NCBI GenBank assembly: GCA_009773055.1
Contig: WOUW01000009.1
Location: 1 to 64,000 of the forward strand
Origin: Paracoccaceae bacterium
Lineage (GTDB): Bacteria; Pseudomonadota; Alphaproteobacteria; Rhodobacterales; Rhodobacteraceae
Reading direction: 5' to 3'
DNA: 64,000 bases
In this document: in pieces, positions 1 through 8,839 of the stretch
How the letters are laid out: each line of letters opens with the position of its first letter
Numbering within the stretch: the first letter of the stretch is position 1
Position numbers and translations under genes: made by a program
The notes under the pieces: model-generated
The model's input: only the letters and a program-made list of their open reading frames with translations
Database searches by the model: none
Told to the model about the DNA's origin: nothing

Positions 1-521
1 GCCAACGCCATCAGGGCATCGGCATCCATCACTTCTGCTTCCCGCTCGGCCAGCCGCGCACGCCCCCAGGCGGTATCGCCTCGCGCATGGTAAAGCCCGG
101 TCAGCCCGGCGACGACGCTTCGGGCTTCTTTCAGATCCGCCGCAGCCCGTGCCGCAACGGCGCGTTCGCGCAGCCCGTCCAGCCGCTTCAGCCGCAGGAA
201 GGCCCCCCATTCCCGCAGCGCCAAAGCCAGACCCGCCACGACCGCCAGCACCACCAGCGCAAAGGCCGCCCAACCGAGGATCACGTTCCGCGCCAGCAGA
301 CTGGTCACGAAATCATAGGCCGCGACCGACAGGGCAAAGGAAAACAGCGCACCGAATGCCCAGCGGGCAAAGCGCGCCAGGCCCGACCCCCGCCGCTGCG
401 ACAGCGCTGCCACCGCCTGCATCGCCTGGCCTTCGGGCAAGGCATCGGGCACCGGGGGGGCAATCGAAGGGTCGGCAGCCTCTTCGATCTCTTCCAGGAA
501 CGGCTTCGGCGGGCGGCTCAC
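1..521 (-). CDS. YcjF-like (TIGR01620/DUF697) membrane protein, 3' part missing
   Basis: I read this gene directly from the minus strand. A GTG codon at 521-519 overlaps the stop of ycjX (GTGA), and the frame stays open to the left edge, so only about 173 N-terminal residues are present. They begin MSRPPKPFLEEIEEAADPS, an acidic cytosolic leader, then give two hydrophobic segments (about residues 50-70 and 77-97) and an alanine/arginine-rich helical stretch. The ycjX-ycjF pair is conserved in proteobacteria, where YcjF is an inner-membrane protein of unknown role linked to envelope stress. The overlap implies translational coupling to ycjX. Family assignment rests on this context plus the two-segment layout; the C-terminal DUF697 domain lies outside the window. 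Confidence 0.75.
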   Translation of the reverse strand, partial: MSRPPKPFLEEIEEAADPSIAPPVPDALPEGQAMQAVAALSQRRGSGLARFARWAFGALFSFALSVAAYDFVTSLLARNVILGWAAFALVVLAVVAGLALALREWGAFLRLKRLDGLRERAVAARAAADLKEARSVVAGLTGLYHARGDTAWGRARLAEREAEVMDADALMAL

Positions 522-1933
522 AGCTGGTCTCCGATCAGGAACTCGACCGCCCGGTCCAGCCGGATATGCGGCGGCCCCTCGCCCGGTTTCAGGCTCAGTC
601 GCGCGGGGGCGAAGGTCATCAGGTTGTAGTCCGCGTCCAGCCACGCTTCCGCCCCCTCTCGCGCCGGGGACAACAGCCGCGCCGGGTCGGTTGGAAGCGC
701 GCCCGGATACATCAGCGCGGGCTTGCCCGTGGATAGAAGCGTGCCGCGCACTGCCGGAACTTCCACCCCGTCGCGGGTCACCTTCGCCTCGACCGTCGCG
801 CGCAGCGAGGCCAGCGACAGCGCCTCGGTCCGCGCGCCGGAATAGTCCGCCCGCGACTTCGCCTCGGCCAGCAGGGCAGCGGTGATCGCGGTCAAGGCCG
901 GGTGCTGTTCGTGATGCAGATGATCCGCCTTGGTCGCGGCGAAAAGCAGACGTTCGATCCGCCTGCCGCCAAACAGCGAGGACAGCCACGAATTGCGCCC
1001 CGGTCGAAAGGCCTGCAGGACCTCGGCCATCGTCCGCCGCAGGTCCTCGACGGCACGGGGCCCCTGATGGATCGCCTCCAGCACGTCAACCAACACGACT
1101 TGCCGGTCGATCTTGGAAAAATGGTCCTGAAAGAACGGGCGGACGACGCGCGACTTGTAGGCCTCATACCGCCGCTCCATCTCGCGCCAGAGGCTTGCGC
1201 GCGGGGTCAACGCGGGCTTCGGCAACGGCGCGAAAGTCAGGACAGGCGACCCCGCCAGATCGCCCGGCAACAGGAACCGCCCCGGCGTGACATCGACCCG
1301 GCCCAGATCTCGGGCGGCAGCAAGGTAGGCGGTAAAGATCTCGGCCAGCTTGCGTGCCTTGGCTTCGTCCAGCCGCAGCGCGCCGTCCTCGGCCCGGGCC
1401 AACGCCAGATAGGCAGCCGCTTCGGTGCGCTTTTCCAGCCGTGCGAGGGTGGCTTCGGACCAGGTCTCATAGCTGTCGTCCAGAAGGGCAAGGTCGAGCA
1501 CCCACTCGCCGGGATAATCAACGATGTCGAGATGCAGGGTGCGGGGGCCGCGCCAGGACGACAGAAACCCGCCGGGCTGGACCCGGAACGACAGGCGCAG
1601 CTCGGAAATCGCGCGGGTCGAGGCGGGCCAGCGCGGGGCGTCGCCGGTCAGCGCGGCAAGATGGACCTCGTAGTCGAAGCGGGGCAGCGTCACGTCGGGC
1701 TGGGGCTGCAGGTAGACGGTCTGGATGCGGCCCTGGGCCTGCGCGCGCAGCTGCGGCATCCGGCCCCGGTTCAGAAGGTTCGCGACGAGAGCGGTGATGA
1801 ACACGGTCTTGCCCGCGCGCGAGAGGCCGGTCACGCCCAACCGGAGGGTCGTGTCGAAGAAGGTCTCGGAGAGGCTCGCGCCAGCACCTTCGATCCCCCG
1901 GGTGATCCCGTCCGTCAGTCCGGAGAATGTCAC
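518..1933 (-). CDS. ycjX: YcjX-family GTPase-like protein (DUF463)
   Basis: 471 residues, the usual size for the YcjX family. It has a P-loop GLSRAGKT (residues 36-43), a switch-like DIVDYPGEW (136-144), and TKAD (about 334-337) in the place of the guanine-specificity NKxD motif, so nucleotide binding is well supported. The family contains GTPase-like proteins whose cellular role is not settled; the gene is usually paired with ycjF, as here. Its TGA stop overlaps the GTG start of the downstream ycjF-like gene. It lies divergent from truA across about 210 bases. The ATG at 1933 gives the full conserved N terminus. Confidence 0.9.
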   Translation of the reverse strand: MTFSGLTDGITRGIEGAGASLSETFFDTTLRLGVTGLSRAGKTVFITALVANLLNRGRMPQLRAQAQGRIQTVYLQPQPDVTLPRFDYEVHLAALTGDAPRWPASTRAISELRLSFRVQPGGFLSSWRGPRTLHLDIVDYPGEWVLDLALLDDSYETWSEATLARLEKRTEAAAYLALARAEDGALRLDEAKARKLAEIFTAYLAAARDLGRVDVTPGRFLLPGDLAGSPVLTFAPLPKPALTPRASLWREMERRYEAYKSRVVRPFFQDHFSKIDRQVVLVDVLEAIHQGPRAVEDLRRTMAEVLQAFRPGRNSWLSSLFGGRRIERLLFAATKADHLHHEQHPALTAITAALLAEAKSRADYSGARTEALSLASLRATVEAKVTRDGVEVPAVRGTLLSTGKPALMYPGALPTDPARLLSPAREGAEAWLDADYNLMTFAPARLSLKPGEGPPHIRLDRAVEFLIGDQL

Positions 1934-2145
1934 GGTCCGTCCCTTTCCTTCGCGGGGCTCAAGATAGGGGGCGGCGGTGGGGAATGGAAGGCGGGTGGGG
2001 TGGGTGGCCAGTGTTGCCTACCCTGCGCTTGCGCTGTCCACGCGCAATGACAGGTCCATTTCCCATGAAATCAATGTCTTGGACACGCATACAAGAGATT
2101 TCGCAAGGATTGCGCCGAGGGCCGCATCCGAGGTAGGGAAGGCCC

Positions 2146-2919
2146 ATGCCCCGCTATGCCCTGCAAATCGAATACCACGGCGGTCCCTTCGCGGGCTGGC
2201 AGCGGCAAGCTGGCGGCCTGCCTTCGGTGCAAGGGGCGGTCGAGACCGCTTTGGGAAAGCTGGAACCCGGTCCCCATACCATCGCCGCCGCCGGGCGCAC
2301 GGATGCGGGGGTTCATGCCACCGCACAGATCGCGCATGTGGATCTGACCCGCGACTGGGAACCATTTCGGCTCGGCTCGGCCCTGAACGCCCACCTCCGC
2401 CCCGACCCGGTCGCGGTCCTGGCCTGCGCCCGCGTGCCGGACGACTTTCACGCCCGCTTCTCGGCAACCGGCCGACGCTACACGTTCCGCCTTGTCGCAC
2501 GCCGCGCACCGCTGACGCATGACAAGGGCCTGGTCTGGCAGGTGCAGAACCGTCTGGACGTTAGGGCCATACAGGCTGGTGCGGCCGAACTGATCGGCAC
2601 CCGCGATTTCACCACGTTCCGGTCCACCTTGTGTCAGGCGAAAAGCCCGGTAAAGACGCTGGACCGGATCGACATCTCGGAACTCCCCTACCCCGGAGGC
2701 GTGGAATATCGCTTCGACCTCGCAGCGCGGTCCTTCCTGCACAATCAAGTGCGCTCCATCGTCGGCACCCTGGAGCGGGTGGGATGCGGGGCCTGGACGC
2801 CGGAGGATGTCCGTGCGGCGCTGCAGGCAAGGGACCGAGCCGCCTGCGGGCCGGTCAGCCCGCCGCAGGGGCTGTATCTCGTGGGCGTGACCTATCCGGT
2901 CGATCCCTTCGGGGGGTGA
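2146..2919 (+). CDS. truA: tRNA pseudouridine(38-40) synthase TruA
   Basis: 257 residues, standard for TruA, which converts U38-U40 of the tRNA anticodon arm to pseudouridine. The N terminus ([20 protein letters not shown]) and the catalytic loop [11 protein letters not shown] with Asp53 are diagnostic. The C-terminal half carries the [14 protein letters not shown] region typical of the family. The ATG at 2146 is preceded by a GGAAGG-like ribosome site. The gene stands alone, with ycjX divergent upstream and a minus-strand response regulator convergent downstream. Nothing in the sequence is unusual. Confidence 0.97.
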   Translation: MPRYALQIEYHGGPFAGWQRQAGGLPSVQGAVETALGKLEPGPHTIAAAGRTDAGVHATAQIAHVDLTRDWEPFRLGSALNAHLRPDPVAVLACARVPDDFHARFSATGRRYTFRLVARRAPLTHDKGLVWQVQNRLDVRAIQAGAAELIGTRDFTTFRSTLCQAKSPVKTLDRIDISELPYPGGVEYRFDLAARSFLHNQVRSIVGTLERVGCGAWTPEDVRAALQARDRAACGPVSPPQGLYLVGVTYPVDPFGG

Positions 2920-3019
2920 CGCGGCAGCACCTTTTCTGAAACGGAGAGCCATCCTTGGGGGCGTCATGCGGTGCGGGCGGGCCTCCGGCGTGAGTGTTTG
3001 GGAGATGTGCAATTATGGA

Positions 3020-3409
3020 TCAGGGGGCGAGGAGACGCCGCACTTCGGCCCGCAGGTCCTTCAGCTCGAACGGTTTCGCGATGAACCCGTCCGCGCCGAA
3101 CTCGATCCCGCGCTTGCGTTCCATCGCCGATCCGCGCGCTGTCATCATCAGCACCTTGACCGCCGCCAGTGCCGGGTCAGTCCGGATCCCCGCGCAGATG
3201 TCATAGCCCGAAACCTCGGGCAGCATCACGTCGAGAAGGACGAGATCAGGTCTTGTGTCCCTGATGCGAGGCAAGGCATCGGCCCCGCTTGCCACCCGGT
3301 CGTGATGATACCCCTCGCGCAGCAGAAGAAACTCCAGCGCCGTGGCAATGTTGTCCTCGTCCTCGACAACGAGGACACGGGACGGCGCCTGGACCGGCGC
3401 GACGGTCAT
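3020..3409 (-). CDS. Stand-alone receiver-domain response regulator (CheY-like)
   Basis: 129 residues from the ATG at 3409 (MTVAPVQAPSRVLVVEDED). It consists of a receiver domain only, with the acidic pocket E16/D17, the predicted phosphorylation site D60 in LVLLDVMLP, T90 in MMTARG and K112 in AKPFEL. No output domain follows, so it probably acts by protein-protein contact or in a phosphorelay. A longer in-frame start exists further upstream but would run through the divergent small gene. No histidine kinase is visible in the window. The gene sits beside the acs/adk block, but a functional link to acetate metabolism is only inferred from position. Confidence 0.88.
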   Translation of the reverse strand: MTVAPVQAPSRVLVVEDEDNIATALEFLLLREGYHHDRVASGADALPRIRDTRPDLVLLDVMLPEVSGYDICAGIRTDPALAAVKVLMMTARGSAMERKRGIEFGADGFIAKPFELKDLRAEVRRLLAP

Positions 3410-3484
3410 CGCCGGCCGCCTTCCGCAGGAGGGGTTGTGCGGGCCGGGCGGATCGGGAAAGGTTGCACAAAGAGGGGAAACATC

Positions 3485-3757
3485 ATGATCGAGCTTATCC
3501 AGTCGCAGCTTCTGGACCCGTTTCGCATCGGCCTGATCGTGGCTTTGGTGTTCACCATGGCCCGCACCCGGGCGGCGACCGGAACAATCCTGCCGCTGGC
3601 GCTTGGGGTGGTCTTTGTCGCGGTGATCCTGCCATCGACGCAGGGCTCTGGTGCTGCCAGCCTGACCGATGCAGTGCTGGCGGGACTTGTATCGAACCTG
3701 ATCATCCTTGGCATCGTGCTTGCCCTCGTGGTGATCTTCCGGCGAATGCGCGGCTGA
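3485..3757 (+). CDS. Small hypothetical membrane protein, 90 residues
   Basis: Starts at ATG 3485 after an AGGGGAAA ribosome site. It has a short amphipathic N terminus, two or three hydrophobic segments (about 15-25, 33-51 and 62-85) and a basic tail FRRMRG, which places the C terminus in the cytosol. It is divergent from the response regulator across only about 75 bases, so the two may share a control region. I recognise no named domain. An alternative upstream start would lie inside the antisense regulator gene and is unlikely. Confidence 0.7.
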   Translation: MIELIQSQLLDPFRIGLIVALVFTMARTRAATGTILPLALGVVFVAVILPSTQGSGAASLTDAVLAGLVSNLIILGIVLALVVIFRRMRG

Positions 3758-3899
3758 GGCGAAAAAAGCGGCGGACCCGAAGGAGAGGCCCGCCAGTCTG
3801 CGCCCAGAAAAGCCTGCGGCCATTCGCATTCGGCTTGTCGGGAGGCAGAGAGGGTAGAGCGGGCCGAGGCTTTGCAGCCCCGGCCCGAACCTTTGACCC

Positions 3900-5708
3900 T
3901 TAGCGCGACGAGTCGTCGGCGAAGATGTCCTTCTTGTGGGTTCCGTTCGGCACAAAGAGGGTGCCGATCACCACAGTCATCAGCGCAACCACGATCGCAT
4001 ACCACAGACCCGCGTAGATGTTGCCGGACTGGGCCGAGATCGCGAAGGCGGTCGCAGGCAGCAGGCCCCCGAACCAGCCGTTGCCGATGTGATAGGGCAG
4101 CGACAGACCCGAATAGCGGATACGGGTCGGGAACAGCTCGACCAGCATCGCCGCGATCGGGCCGTAGACCATCGTCACCAGGATGATCAGATAGGTGAGG
4201 ATCGCGATGATCGTCAGCTTCTGGCCGGTGAAGATGTCGATGAAGTTTTCGGCCTTAGCCACGGTCGCGTTGTCCTTGGCCACCAGCGGATAGCCCGCTG
4301 CGGTCAAGGCGTCAGCCACCGCTTTGTCGAATGCCGGTTTCACGGCCTTGGCTGCATCCAGCGCCGCTTGTGCAGCGTCCTTTGCAGCCTGGTCGGTGCC
4401 AGCCGTCGCCGTTTCCAGCGCGGCGGTCAGCTCCTTGATCTGGGCTGCATTGGCCGCGACGTTGTAGGACACGATCTCGGTGTCGCCGATCTTGATCTTG
4501 GCGGGTTCGCCAGCCGGTCCGTCCACCGTCTCGGAGTTGACCGAGAACGAGTAGAGCTTCGACTTGGCGATGTCGCACGAGTTGTTGAACTTCGCGGTCC
4601 CGACCGGGTTGAACTGGAACGAGCAGTCGTTCGGGTCGGCGGAGACGGTGATCGGGGTTTCCTGGGCAGCTGCCAGCATAGGGTTGGCAGTCTGGGTCAG
4701 AAGCTTGAACACCGGGAAGTAGGTGACGGCCGCAATCAGGCAGCCCGCCAGGATGATCGGTTTGCGGCCGATTCGGTCCGACAGCGACCCGAAGATGATA
4801 AAGCCCGCGGTGCCCAGGATCAGCGACCAGGCCACGAAGACGTTTGCCGAGAAGCTGTCGACCTTGATCACGTTCTGCATGAAGAACAGCGCGTAGAACT
4901 GGCCCGAGTACCACACCACGGCCTGTCCAGCCGTAAGGCCAAGCAGAGCGATGAGCGCGATCTTGGCGTTTTTCCACTGACCAAAGGCTTCGCGCAGCGG
5001 AGCTTTCGAGGCGGAACCCTCTTCCTTCATCTTCTTGAAGGCGGGGGATTCGTTCATCTGCAGGCGGATGTAAAGCGAGATCGCCAGAAGGAAGATCGAG
5101 CCGAGGAACGGAATCCGCCAGCCCCAGGCGTTGAACGGTCGCATCATCGACGGTGTGCCATCAGCCGCCATCACGGCCACGCCAGCCGCATCAAGCACCG
5201 GCTGGTCGGGGTAGTTGCCGTTCACGTAGCCCTGCACCGACAGGATCACGACCAGCGACAAGAGAAGTCCAAGCGTTGCCGTGGTCTGGATGAAGGCGGT
5301 GAAGTAGCCGCGCTGGTTGGCCGGGGCGTGTTCGGCCACATAGACCGCCGCACCACCGTATTCGCCGCCAAGCGCCAGGCCCTGCAACATGCGAAGTGCG
5401 ATCAGGATGATCGGTGCTGCGATGCCCCAGGAGAAGTAGTTGGGCAAGAGGCCGACCAGAAAGGTCGAAAGGCCCATGATCAGGATCGTGGCCAGGAAGG
5501 TGTATTTCCGGCCGATCAGGTCGCCCATCGCGCCGAAGAACAGCGCGCCGAACGGGCGCACGATGAAGCCCGCCGCAAAGGCCAGAAGCGCGAAGACGTT
5601 CCGCGTGGCTTCCGGGAAGGGTGTGAAGAACTGCGCGCCGATGATCGCCGCCAGCTCTCCCGTCATGGGGCGCGAACGATCGCGCACGTTGGTTGTGGTC
5701 GTAGCCAT
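3900..5708 (-). CDS. MHS-type MFS transporter with periplasmic insert, apparently lacking TM1
   Basis: 602 residues from the ATG at 5708, which has a good AGGAGG site. It belongs to the metabolite:H+ symporter (MHS/TIGR00883-like) branch, with the signature GDLIGRK loop, the RMLQGLALGGEYGG segment and RIGRKP in the second half. Residues around 350-500 form a large soluble insert with a cysteine-containing part and an alanine-rich coiled stretch (AQIKELTAALETA). Related transporters carry a similar insert. As I recall relatives, MTGE should be followed by about 24 residues forming TM1 with an EWYDF motif; here MTGE runs directly into LAAIIGAQFF. It lies downstream of acs-adk and may import a carboxylate, which is inference. 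The missing segment may make it non-functional. Confidence 0.85.
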   Translation of the reverse strand: MATTTTNVRDRSRPMTGELAAIIGAQFFTPFPEATRNVFALLAFAAGFIVRPFGALFFGAMGDLIGRKYTFLATILIMGLSTFLVGLLPNYFSWGIAAPIILIALRMLQGLALGGEYGGAAVYVAEHAPANQRGYFTAFIQTTATLGLLLSLVVILSVQGYVNGNYPDQPVLDAAGVAVMAADGTPSMMRPFNAWGWRIPFLGSIFLLAISLYIRLQMNESPAFKKMKEEGSASKAPLREAFGQWKNAKIALIALLGLTAGQAVVWYSGQFYALFFMQNVIKVDSFSANVFVAWSLILGTAGFIIFGSLSDRIGRKPIILAGCLIAAVTYFPVFKLLTQTANPMLAAAQETPITVSADPNDCSFQFNPVGTAKFNNSCDIAKSKLYSFSVNSETVDGPAGEPAKIKIGDTEIVSYNVAANAAQIKELTAALETATAGTDQAAKDAAQAALDAAKAVKPAFDKAVADALTAAGYPLVAKDNATVAKAENFIDIFTGQKLTIIAILTYLIILVTMVYGPIAAMLVELFPTRIRYSGLSLPYHIGNGWFGGLLPATAFAISAQSGNIYAGLWYAIVVALMTVVIGTLFVPNGTHKKDIFADDSSR

Positions 5709-5908
5709 GCAATACCTCCTTATGGCCTGAACCTGTGGTCCAGGCAGTCCCCGTTCGTTTCTGGCTTTCGCCCGCCCGTCCCGGCCGGCTCCTGCTCTCT
5801 CCTCCACCCCGGTCGGGGCGGTCTTTTCCGAAGGATCGCGCCGCGTGTGGCCTTCCCCTCCTCTTCCCGGTCACCGCCTGCCCTCCTCCGAGAGGCGGAA
5901 ACCCGATC

Positions 5909-6577
5909 TCATGCCGCGACGCGGCCCACGATCTCGGCCAGCCGGGCGCGGATGCCGTCGATGGAGCCCATCGCTGGAACCCGTTCCAGAACCGAAAGCC
6001 GGTCGTAATGCGCAATCAGCGGGGCCGTCGCGGCGTGATAGGCGGCAAGCCTGTCGCGCACGGTTTCGGCGTTGTCGTCGGCCCGACGCTTGAAGCCCGT
6101 GCCGCCGCATTTGTCGCAGACCCCCGCGGTGGCGGGCTGCTTGAACTGGTCGTGATAGCCTTCGCCACAGGTTGCGCAGGTGGTGCGGCCTGAGACACGG
6201 GCGACCATCGCCTCGTCCTCGACCTCCAGGCTGATCGCTGCCGTCACCTGTTGGCCGACTTCGGTCAGCAGGACGTCCAGCGCCGCCGCCTGACCCGCCG
6301 TGCGCGGGAAACCGTCCAGGATCACGCCCTTGGCCACGTCTGGCTGGGCCATCCGGTCCTTCAGGATCGCGAGAACTATGTCATCGCTGACCAGCTGTCC
6401 GGCCTCCATCACTGACTTGGCTTTCCTGCCTGCCTCGCTCCCCGCAGCCACTGCTGCGCGCAGAAGGTCGCCGGTCGAAAGCTGGACCAGACCGAAGTCT
6501 TCCTCCAGCATCCGCGCCTGCGTGCCCTTGCCGGCACCCGGGGGACCAAGAAGGATAAGGACAGGACCCATCGGCAT
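5909..6577 (-). CDS. adk: Adenylate kinase, zinc-lid type
   Basis: 222 residues. It makes 2 ADP from ATP and AMP in the cytosol. The P-loop GPPGAGKGT is at 11-19, and the NMP-binding STGDLLR and DGFPRT motifs are present. The LID domain carries four cysteines (C134, C137, C154, C157), so it should bind zinc. The start ATG at 6577 shares one base with the acs stop (TGATG), which implies translational coupling: Acs releases AMP and pyrophosphate, and Adk recycles the AMP. A second ATG two codons later (MGPVL) is an alternative start. A different adk copy is common in ribosomal operons, so this may be a second one. Confidence 0.95.
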   Translation of the reverse strand: MPMGPVLILLGPPGAGKGTQARMLEEDFGLVQLSTGDLLRAAVAAGSEAGRKAKSVMEAGQLVSDDIVLAILKDRMAQPDVAKGVILDGFPRTAGQAAALDVLLTEVGQQVTAAISLEVEDEAMVARVSGRTTCATCGEGYHDQFKQPATAGVCDKCGGTGFKRRADDNAETVRDRLAAYHAATAPLIAHYDRLSVLERVPAMGSIDGIRARLAEIVGRVAA

Positions 6578-8541
6578 CAGCCCTTGTTCATCCGGTTGGC
6601 GATCAGGTCATCGACCACCGCCGGATCGGCGAGGGTCGAGGTGTCGCCCAGCGCGCCGAAATCGTTCTCGGCGATCTTGCGCAGGATGCGGCGCATGATC
6701 TTGCCCGAGCGGGTCTTCGGCAGGCCGGGGGCCCACTGGATCAGGTCAGGCTTGGCAATCGGGCCGATCTCGGTCCGGACCCAGGCTTCCAGCTTTTTCC
6801 GCAGGTCCTCGGTCGGCTCGATCCCTTTCATCAGGGTGACATAGGCATAGATGCCCTGCCCCTTGATGTCGTGCGGGTAGCCCACCACTGCTGCCTCGGC
6901 CACTGCCTCATGCGCAACCAGCGCCGATTCAACTTCGGCCGTCCCCATCCGGTGACCCGAGACGTTGATCACGTCATCGACCCGCCCGGTGATCCAGTAA
7001 TAGCCATCCGCATCGCGGCGGCAGCCGTCGCCGGTGAAGTAGTAACCCTTGTACTGGCTGAAATAGGCCTCTTCGAAGCGGGCATGGTCTCTCCAAAGCG
7101 TCCGCATCTGCCCCGGCCAGCTGTCGGTGATGCACAGGACCCCCTCGGTCGCCATTTCGGTCTGCACCTTGGCTGTGGCGGGGTCCAGAACCTCGGGCTT
7201 CACGCCGAAGAACGGTTTGGTCGCCGAACCCGGCTTTTGCGGGATGGCACCCGGGATCGGCGTGATGATGTGGCCGCCGGTTTCGGTCTGCCAGAACGTG
7301 TCGACGATCGGGCATTTCCCCTTGCCGACATGGGTGTTGTACCATGACCAGGCTTCGGGGTTGATCGGCTCGCCCACGGACCCGAGCAGTTTCAACGACG
7401 ACAGGTCGTGCTTTTCCACCCATTCCGGCCCCAGCCCCATCAGGCTGCGGATCGCGGTCGGGGCAGTGTAGAACTGGCTGACCTTGTGCTTGGCGCAGAC
7501 CTCCCAGAAGCGGCCCGCATCGGGGAAGGTCGGCACGCCTTCGAACATCAGCGTCGTGGCCCCGTTCGCCAGTGGACCATAGACGATATAGCTGTGCCCG
7601 GTGACCCAACCGACGTCCGCCGTGCACCAGAAGACATCGCCGTCATGGTAGTCGAAGGTCACCTGGTGCGTCATCGCCGCGTAGACCAGGTAGCCGCCGG
7701 TCGTGTGCACCACGCCCTTCGGCTTCCCCGTCGATCCCGAGGTGTAAAGGATGAACATCGGGTCTTCCGCCCCGACCTCGACATAGGGGCAATAGGGCTT
7801 GGCGGCAGCCATTTCGGCGGTCAGGTCGAAGTCGCGACCCTCCACCCACGAAGTCTGGTCGCCGGTGCGCTTGACCACCAGGACCTTCACCCGGTCGCTG
7901 ACATGCAGCATCGCCCTGTCGGTGTTGTCCTTCAGACCGGTCTTCTTGCCACCACGCGGCGCCCAGTCGGCCGTGATGATGACCTTGGCTTCGCTGTCGT
8001 TGACGCGGTTGGCCAGCGCGTCGGGCGAAAAGCCGCCAAAGACGATCGAATGGATCGCCCCGATCCGGGTGCAGGCCAGCATTGCATAGGCCGCCTCGGG
8101 GATCATCGGCATGTAAAGAACGACGCGGTCGCCCTTCGTCACGCCATGCGCCTTCAGCACGTTTGCCAGCCGACAGGTCTGTTCCAGAAGCTGCGCATAG
8201 GTGATGTGCTGTGCGGGTTCCTTCGGATCATCGGGCTCCCAGATGATCGCGGTCTGGTTGGCGCGGGTCAGCATGTGGCGGTCGATGCAGTTGGCGCTGA
8301 CGTTCAAAACGCCATCCTCGAACCACTTGATCGAGATATTGCCGGGCGCGAACGAGGTGTTCTTGACGCGGGTGTAAGGCTTGATCCAGTCCAGCCGCAG
8401 CCCTTCCTCGCCCCAGAAGCCTTCCGGGTCGTTGACCGACGCGGCATAGCGGGCCGCATAGGCCTCGGCGTCGACATGGGCCTTCGCCACAAAGTCGTCG
8501 CTCGCTGGGTAGATGGATTTCAGGGCGGCATGGTCGTTCAT
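6577..8541 (-). CDS. acs: Acetyl-CoA synthetase (AMP-forming)
   Basis: 654 residues, the normal Acs length; it activates acetate to acetyl-CoA through acetyl-AMP. The ATG at 8541 ([12 protein letters not shown]) is chosen over an upstream in-frame start because a strong AGGAGG lies just before it. Visible motifs are the adenylate-forming signature [11 protein letters not shown] (266-276), YYFTGDG, and the C-terminal [11 protein letters not shown] with the lysine that is regulated by acetylation in known Acs enzymes. The gene is coupled to adk (TGATG) and followed by the MFS transporter. The upstream region carries a direct repeat that may be an operator. Confidence 0.97.
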   Translation of the reverse strand: MNDHAALKSIYPASDDFVAKAHVDAEAYAARYAASVNDPEGFWGEEGLRLDWIKPYTRVKNTSFAPGNISIKWFEDGVLNVSANCIDRHMLTRANQTAIIWEPDDPKEPAQHITYAQLLEQTCRLANVLKAHGVTKGDRVVLYMPMIPEAAYAMLACTRIGAIHSIVFGGFSPDALANRVNDSEAKVIITADWAPRGGKKTGLKDNTDRAMLHVSDRVKVLVVKRTGDQTSWVEGRDFDLTAEMAAAKPYCPYVEVGAEDPMFILYTSGSTGKPKGVVHTTGGYLVYAAMTHQVTFDYHDGDVFWCTADVGWVTGHSYIVYGPLANGATTLMFEGVPTFPDAGRFWEVCAKHKVSQFYTAPTAIRSLMGLGPEWVEKHDLSSLKLLGSVGEPINPEAWSWYNTHVGKGKCPIVDTFWQTETGGHIITPIPGAIPQKPGSATKPFFGVKPEVLDPATAKVQTEMATEGVLCITDSWPGQMRTLWRDHARFEEAYFSQYKGYYFTGDGCRRDADGYYWITGRVDDVINVSGHRMGTAEVESALVAHEAVAEAAVVGYPHDIKGQGIYAYVTLMKGIEPTEDLRKKLEAWVRTEIGPIAKPDLIQWAPGLPKTRSGKIMRRILRKIAENDFGALGDTSTLADPAVVDDLIANRMNKG

Positions 8542-8671
8542 CGCGATCCTCCTCTCGGAAGGGCCTGGCCAAAGACCCCCCGAATACTGTTGTCCCGCAA
8601 GGGCGGAACGCTCTCCCGCCACATTGTTACCACTTTGTGAAGAATCAGGTAACCCCCTAATTGTGCAGCAT

Positions 8672-8719
8672 AATTCTGTAAATTTGTTGACTTACATAAC
8701 GTCAATTCTGCAAACTTGT
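8672..8719 (-). promoter_or_regulatory. Direct repeat in acs upstream region, candidate regulator site
   Basis: Two 16-mers, AATTCTGTAAATTTGT (8672-8687) and AATTCTGCAAACTTGT (8704-8719), match at 14 of 16 positions and are 32 bases apart, about three helical turns. They sit in an AT-rich pocket 130-180 bases before the acs start. The CTGCAAA/TTGTGAA half-elements resemble the TTTGCAAA-type sites of RamB/ScfR short-chain fatty acyl-CoA regulators known in this order. That identification is inference. Confidence 0.5.
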
Positions 8720-8839
8720 GAAAAGCAGGCGCTGGATTACCCTGCCTTTTCAAGCGCCTGACCCTCACGCGGCCGTGAAGCCAGGTGATCTCGCTGTCGT
8801 GTTAGCGCAAACCGGCGTCCGGCACGTTCGGCGCAACGA

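Noticed and set aside
3936-6008. Plus-strand ORF of 690 codons opposite the MFS transporter
   Set aside because: Antisense shadow rich in arginine and glutamine; no homology features.
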